Source: Diatrype stigma (Eukaryota; Ascomycota; Sordariomycetes; Xylariales; Diatrypaceae). Taken from it: 64,000 nt of DNA. A program made the translations under genes and the position numbers. How positions within the stretch are numbered: position 1 is the stretch's first letter; every line of letters begins with the position of its first letter. Under the pieces are notes generated by a model. It worked only from the letters and a program-made list of their open reading frames with translations, ran no database searches and was not told the origin of the DNA. Location of the stretch: NCBI GenBank assembly GCA_022225965.2, contig JAKJXP020000100.1:62001-126000 (forward strand), read 5' to 3'. This document shows positions 59,288 through 64,000 of the stretch, one piece after another.

Positions 59288-62200
59288 ATGGGACGAGCCA
59301 AGGAGACTAAACGCCGTAGCGCCGCCCAGGCGTCTACACCAGCCACAGAGGCGTCTGTCCCCAATGGATCCCCCTCCAGCCAGTCAGGGTAAGTGCGACC
59401 CTCACAGAGTCACAGCTGCCTCAGCTTCCTCACCAGATCCTTGTCTGGTCTCACCTTCTTGCTTCCAAGTTTTATGCATATTGTGCTTTTATCCATGTTG
59501 CTTTCCTGCTGTAGCTCCTTCCATTGAACTTGAGTTCCCTTGGTAAGCCACAATAGGCATTCGGCATTCGTCCGAGCCCAGATTCCGAGAAGCGCTGCTG
59601 ACACATCCGACGCCCTTCCTGTATCACCGCCACAGCAGACCTTCTAAGCCAGCTCCAGCTCCAGCTCCAGCTCCAGGTCAAGCTCAAGAGGCAGCTCCAC
59701 CGTCTGCCAAACTTGGTAACCTCCGGCTAGTAGAAAGCGACGACAAACGGCCTGGGGATCCTCAGCCAGCACGCCAAGCCAAAGCCAAACCTGCAGCCAA
59801 TCACGCTTGGGGTCGCGTCGGTCCGCGCGAGCTGGGAGCAATTCTCCAGCCCTCCTTTCTCGATAGACCCAGACTGCCGTCATTATCGCATTCTTTCGAG
59901 GTAGAGGAGGAAGCAGACGACGACGACGACGACGTAGCATTGCCCCGCACGCCTTCTGCTCACGACGGCAATTCTAGCAGTGATAACGGCCAGACCTTCG
60001 CCGTCTTCAATCCCAATACCCCATCATCCAACGGGAAGCGCCTCCCCAAGGGATACGCAGTTGGACACGCAGTTGCCTCTATCCCGAGTCGCACACTCGG
60101 CAGGCAACGACAGCGACGCGGCAAGTCGAACACACCCGTCCCCCTCGGCCATCGTAATCATTACCTCCATCAGTTTCACAACACCTCTACGCCCCGAGGG
60201 CAGCGCGCCCGCAATCGAGAGCTCACGAGAGGCCTTGGCGTAGGCGGAGAGGAAAACGGGCACCACCCCGCGAACGGAAACGGAAACGGAAACGACACCA
60301 TGGCCAGCCAGCAGAGCAAATGGCGCGAGGAGATGGTCCTCGTCATCTGCCCCGGCAGCCAGACGACCATGGCCCAGCTCGGCTGCAACGAGCTCACCCC
60401 GCCCACGCACCGCTTCCCCACCCGCATGTTCAAGGACCCGAGCGGCGCCGGCAGCGGCTACCGGCCGTATCACACATACAGACGCAAGAAGGCTACGGCG
60501 GCAATTAACGGAGCGGCAGTGGCGGCGGCGAATGGAACGGCTGCGTTTAACGAGGACGACTACGAAGACGTCGAAGACCCCGATAACGTCGAAGGCGCTA
60601 TCTATCCTTTGCAGGGTGAGTTTGGAGCGATGCGATGCGATGCATGATCAGCGGAGCATATTAGATATAGCACACCATCGTGCGCGATTATGCGCAGATG
60701 CGCGCAAATCAGCTACATTAACCCCCAAGCAAAGACAGGGGAGAAGAATGTGCGCGAACTTAAGCTAACATGTACTTCGTAGGTGGGCGTATCGTGAATA
60801 CACAAGCATTTTTAGCTTTTCTGGATCATGTACACAGCACCCTGACGAAGACGAACCACAACACGCCGATTGTCATCATGGCATCGCCGCAATGGACCCG
60901 CGGTGATTGCGAAAATATTGCGCGTTACATATTTGAGAAGACTAAGACTCCTGCTCTTTCGCTGCTACACAGCGGTATCGCGTGCCAATACGGACTAAAG
61001 CATCAGACGGTGACTGTGGTAGACATCGGGTTTGAGAAGGTCGATGTCACGTGCATTTCTGACAACCTCATTGTCAGTCAGAAGAGCCTGGGTTTCCCCA
61101 GCCCCTCCCGGGAGATATCCGGGGGGGAGATCTTTACTCAGAAGCTACTGTCGCTTCTGAAAGATAAAGGTTTCACGTACGACATGGCCGAGCAGTTGAA
61201 GAAGAGCTCGCTCTGCGAAGTTCTACCGTACGCGCCGGACTCGCCCGACTTCATGGAGCTCCCCACAGACGCGGACGCGCCCCAGGTCTTAGAGCCCGAC
61301 GCGGCAGCGGCACTCGCCGAGATGGACGAGACGGACGCCGAAGTAGCTAAGGAGGGAGAAGACGGCGTGCTGGACGTGGCGAACATCGTCACAAGCGGGA
61401 ACGCCCGGGAGTTCCTCGCCAAGAAGGAGAAGGAGAAGGCGGAAAAGGCGAAGGCGAAGAAAAACGCCAAGGGTCAGGAAGCCGAGGCCGCCGCCGCCGC
61501 CGCCGCCATCAGACTACCCAACTCCAAGAAGAGGTTCACCGTCTTCCACTACGAAGAGCTCGTCCACGAGGACGTGCAGGTTCCCGCTTCGTCGGACGGG
61601 ACCGCCACGGCGGAGGAAGCCAACCCCAATGCTACTGTCACTTCTAACCCTGATCCTACGAACGGCGAGGCACCCGCATCCGCAGCTGACGCGGAGGCTC
61701 CTCCTCCTCCCACTGGGGAAGTAAAGCCTGAGGAGGCGAAGGACGATGTTTCGCAACCTCAGCCTCCGGCTCCCGCTGCGGCTTCGGCTTCGGCTCCAGC
61801 GTCGGCGGAGCCAGCACCGAAAACCAATGGCAATCTCACGACGGAGCGACGGACGAAGCGGGTGCAGAAGGACATCGAGGTGGGACCGGAGCGGTTCCAG
61901 TTCGCAGACCGCGGCGAGATCGACCGAATTGTGGCGGCCATCTACCACGCGGTGCAGGGGATCGACGAGCCGTACCGGCGCCCGGCGTGCTGGGACAGCC
62001 TGGTCTTTGTCGGCAACGGCAGCCGCCTCAAGGGGCTGCGCGAGAACATCCTGCAGACCCTGCACGCCCGCCACCTCGTCTCCCCCAGCTCCGCCACCAT
62101 CTTCTCCTCCGAGCTGCCCTCCAACATGGCCACCCCCTCGGGGACTGGCTCCCAGACCCCCACCGGCTCCGGTCCCTACGCCGGCGTCGGCGGTCAGCTG

Positions 62201-62850
62201 GCCCTTCCGAGCGCGGGTGGCGTCAACCCGCTCCTGCAGGCAGCGACCACGGCGTCGTCGCTCGGCGTGCCCGGTCAGGTGGCGCAGCAACAGCAGCAGA
62301 CCGCCACGGTCTCCACCCCTGGCGGCACGAGCGGCGGCGATATCACCATGGGTGGCGTCGGTAACGTCGGCGGTCCCGGTTCCCTCCAGCTCCAACAGCA
62401 GCACCATAGCAGCAGCAGCAACCTCCTCAACCAGCACCACGGCCACGGCCAGACGCCGACCAGCATCAAGCTGGCCACGCTGCCGACCTACCTGGCCGAG
62501 TGGACCAAGAACGGCTTCGAGGAGGCCATGTTCCTCGGCGCGCTCGTCTTCGGCCGGCTCGTCTTCTGCCACAACAACGTCGACGCCGAGGCGCTGCGCA
62601 TGCTGAGCTTGACGAGGGTGGATTATAAGTATGTTTTTTTTCTCTTCTGCCTAATTTGCCTCGCCCCTGTTTGTTTGTCCTTTTATGTATCCTACTTCTC
62701 CCCTTGGCTCTGCTTTATTATAAATCTTATCTTTATTCTCTCTTCTTCTACTCCAATCACGAAGCGATACAGATGGATAGCTAACCAACCGCCTTTGTCT
62801 GTAGTGAGCTTGGCCCGAAGGCCGTCCGGACTCACTCGTGCATGCCTTAG
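59288..62850 (+). CDS. ARP9: Actin-related protein Arp9-like, chromatin remodeler subunit
   Basis: Arp9 pairs with Arp7 in SWI/SNF and RSC. Exons 59288-59388, 59639-60615, 60783-62628 and 62805-62850; 989 aa. Introns: 250 nt, 167 nt and 176 nt. Joins: SGPSKPAP, YPLQGGRIVN and RVDYNELGPKAV, ending HSCMP. The actin-like core starts at about residue 255 (MASQQSKWREEMVLVICPGSQTT) and includes GRIVNTQAF, IVIMASPQWT and VVDIGFEKVDVT, and a family-like block VANIVTSGNAREFLAKK. Two long Pro/Ala- and Gln-rich insertions lie at about 625-715 and 800-910, explaining the length (yeast Arp9: 467 aa). ATP-site residues of actin are not evident, as expected for Arp9. The ATG at 60300 (context ACCATGG) is an alternative start giving 735 aa; the upstream frame is open for 220 codons, so both may be real. 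Confidence 0.85.
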
Positions 62851-64000
62851 AAGGAAAGAAGCAGGGGCAGGAGCAGAAGAGACATCGCTCCATCTGTCTC
62901 TCCCTCACTTTATCTCGTCTAGAAATCTTTATCCCGTCGTTTTATAGGACTCATTACCTGGTTCAACTGGACCTCCCTTTTTGGAGTTTTGAGGTATACA
63001 AAATTGGCGGAGGGGGGGGCGTCCTAATTACAAGCTCTGTTTTTGTTTGCTCCCGTTGGTCGTCTGTCGGACACACAAATCAGTCAGCGAGTTCTGCGTG
63101 GATGTGCATGCTAGCTGGGATGTAGGCAGGCAGGCAGGCAGGTAGGTGAGTCTACGTTGGTTTTGGACTTTGCTCTTGGCACACTGCGTAACCAGGAGCT
63201 GGCGTACAGACAGACCTATGGACAGACGAATGTAATGGCTTGAAGATCTGGATGAGAGGCATGCACCTTTCACGTGCCAGGGGGCGGGGATAATCAAAGA
63301 GACTTGCTCTCCTACCAGAGGATTCATGTAATACCTACTTTCTAACCCAGAGGGGGTTTTTTCTTTCTGATTAGAGCCCCCGCCCCTCCTAAGAGGAAGA
63401 TTCGAGCTCAGCAGAAAGCAAACATTCATCCTGTTTATGACGCGTGGCGCTGTCTGCCAAATGTATGTATCCCGGACTGTCGACGAGAAGTTCATTCTGA
63501 GGTTCTAGGCGTTTCAAAGCGCCTCTCCCTCCTGTGTGTATGGTATGATATGATATGTGTAAGCCCTCTCTTTCCTCGGAGCAGTGAGTGAGCTTGAGCT
63601 TGTCCTTCCTACATGATTTAATTACACTTTGCGCGCACTTTCCGTGGAACCCCGAACCCCAAACCAAACCCCTGAACCAATGTGTCTGCATTATAGTACC
63701 TAAGGTAGGTAAAGAGGTACACCGATTTACCACTGCCAGTGCAATGCCCCCTAGATGGCTACCTAAGTACTTGGAGGTTTCCGGCAGCTGATGCCCGGAA
63801 GCGAACCACCATCCTAGTTGTAGTTGGGTCATGGAAAAGGAGACGGGAAATACAACATGCAGCACCTACCTAGTTCGTTCTTTGGGTAGCTTTCTACTAC
63901 GAACAGACTCGTATGACATCATGAAAGCGCAGTGCCATTGATGACCTTTCACTGCTTTTTTAGCCCTGCCCAGGGAGAGAAAGAGGAGAGGCTTGAACCC
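62851..64000. other. 3' region of the ARP9-like gene and right edge
   Basis: 1.15 kb with no supported gene. It has a GGCAG/AGGT repeat at 63121-63148 and a TACCTAAGGTAGGTA word at about 63698-63712. Frames at 63028-63495 and 63389-63865 (minus) have no domain. A gene may begin beyond the window edge. Confidence 0.5.
63121..63148. repeat. GGCA tetranucleotide run
   Basis: About five tandem GGCA units followed by GGTA units. Confidence 0.85.

Noticed and set aside
61514..62572. 352-codon minus-strand frame over ARP9
   Set aside because: Antisense shadow of the ARP9 exon; composition reflects the G/C-rich coding strand.

Overview
The window looks like nuclear chromosomal DNA of a filamentous ascomycete (Pezizomycotina, probably a Sordariomycete; the class is inference). 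The grounds are short introns (mostly 50-120 nt) with GTRAGT-type donors, eukaryote-only protein families, and fungal families such as LCL3, RAX2, PKR1 and TRPY/YVC1. Long gene-free stretches are full of microsatellites and of TACCTA/TAGGTA words. I see no operons, phage, insertion sequences or CRISPR. Fourteen protein genes are supported, and most exon structures were rebuilt by joining reading frames at splice sites.

Layout. Positions 1-14060 are a gene-poor desert with simple repeats, a tRNA-derived SINE-like element (12582-12812, minus) and an 18-bp-arm hairpin (13680-13719). At 14061-18288, CCT4 (chaperonin delta, minus) and RPT1 (26S proteasome ATPase, plus) are divergent across an 889-bp intergenic region. 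Then come a conserved Cys-rich zinc-binding-type protein (20001-21134, minus), RAX2 (22759-26528, minus), the nuclease LCL3 (29991-30835, minus), a seven-exon TRP channel YVC1 (32744-35319, plus), a small 101-aa Cys-rich protein (36154-36459, plus), the eRF1 methyltransferase MTQ2 (37607-38668, plus) facing SmD1 (39238-39816, minus), and the V-ATPase assembly factor PKR1 (40688-41158, minus).

The right part has two unrelated F-box-like genes (44020-46609 and 48975-50444, plus), a second gene-poor stretch of 5.6 kb holding a tRNA-Gly 5' half, a SYLF/Ysc84-family protein (56012-58320, plus) and an ARP9-like actin-related protein of SWI/SNF-RSC-type remodelers (59288-62850, plus).

Most genes are housekeeping: protein folding and turnover (CCT4, RPT1, perhaps the F-box proteins), translation termination (MTQ2), splicing (SmD1), chromatin (ARP9), vacuole and membrane function (YVC1, PKR1), polarity and actin (RAX2, SYLF protein). 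They are not a pathway cluster. I found no convincing new multi-gene system. The points worth a second look are the tRNA-derived element, the hairpin, unusual gene structures (a start codon alone on its own exon, a GC-AG intron, an in-frame stop-free intron) and two conserved-looking Cys-rich proteins of unknown function.
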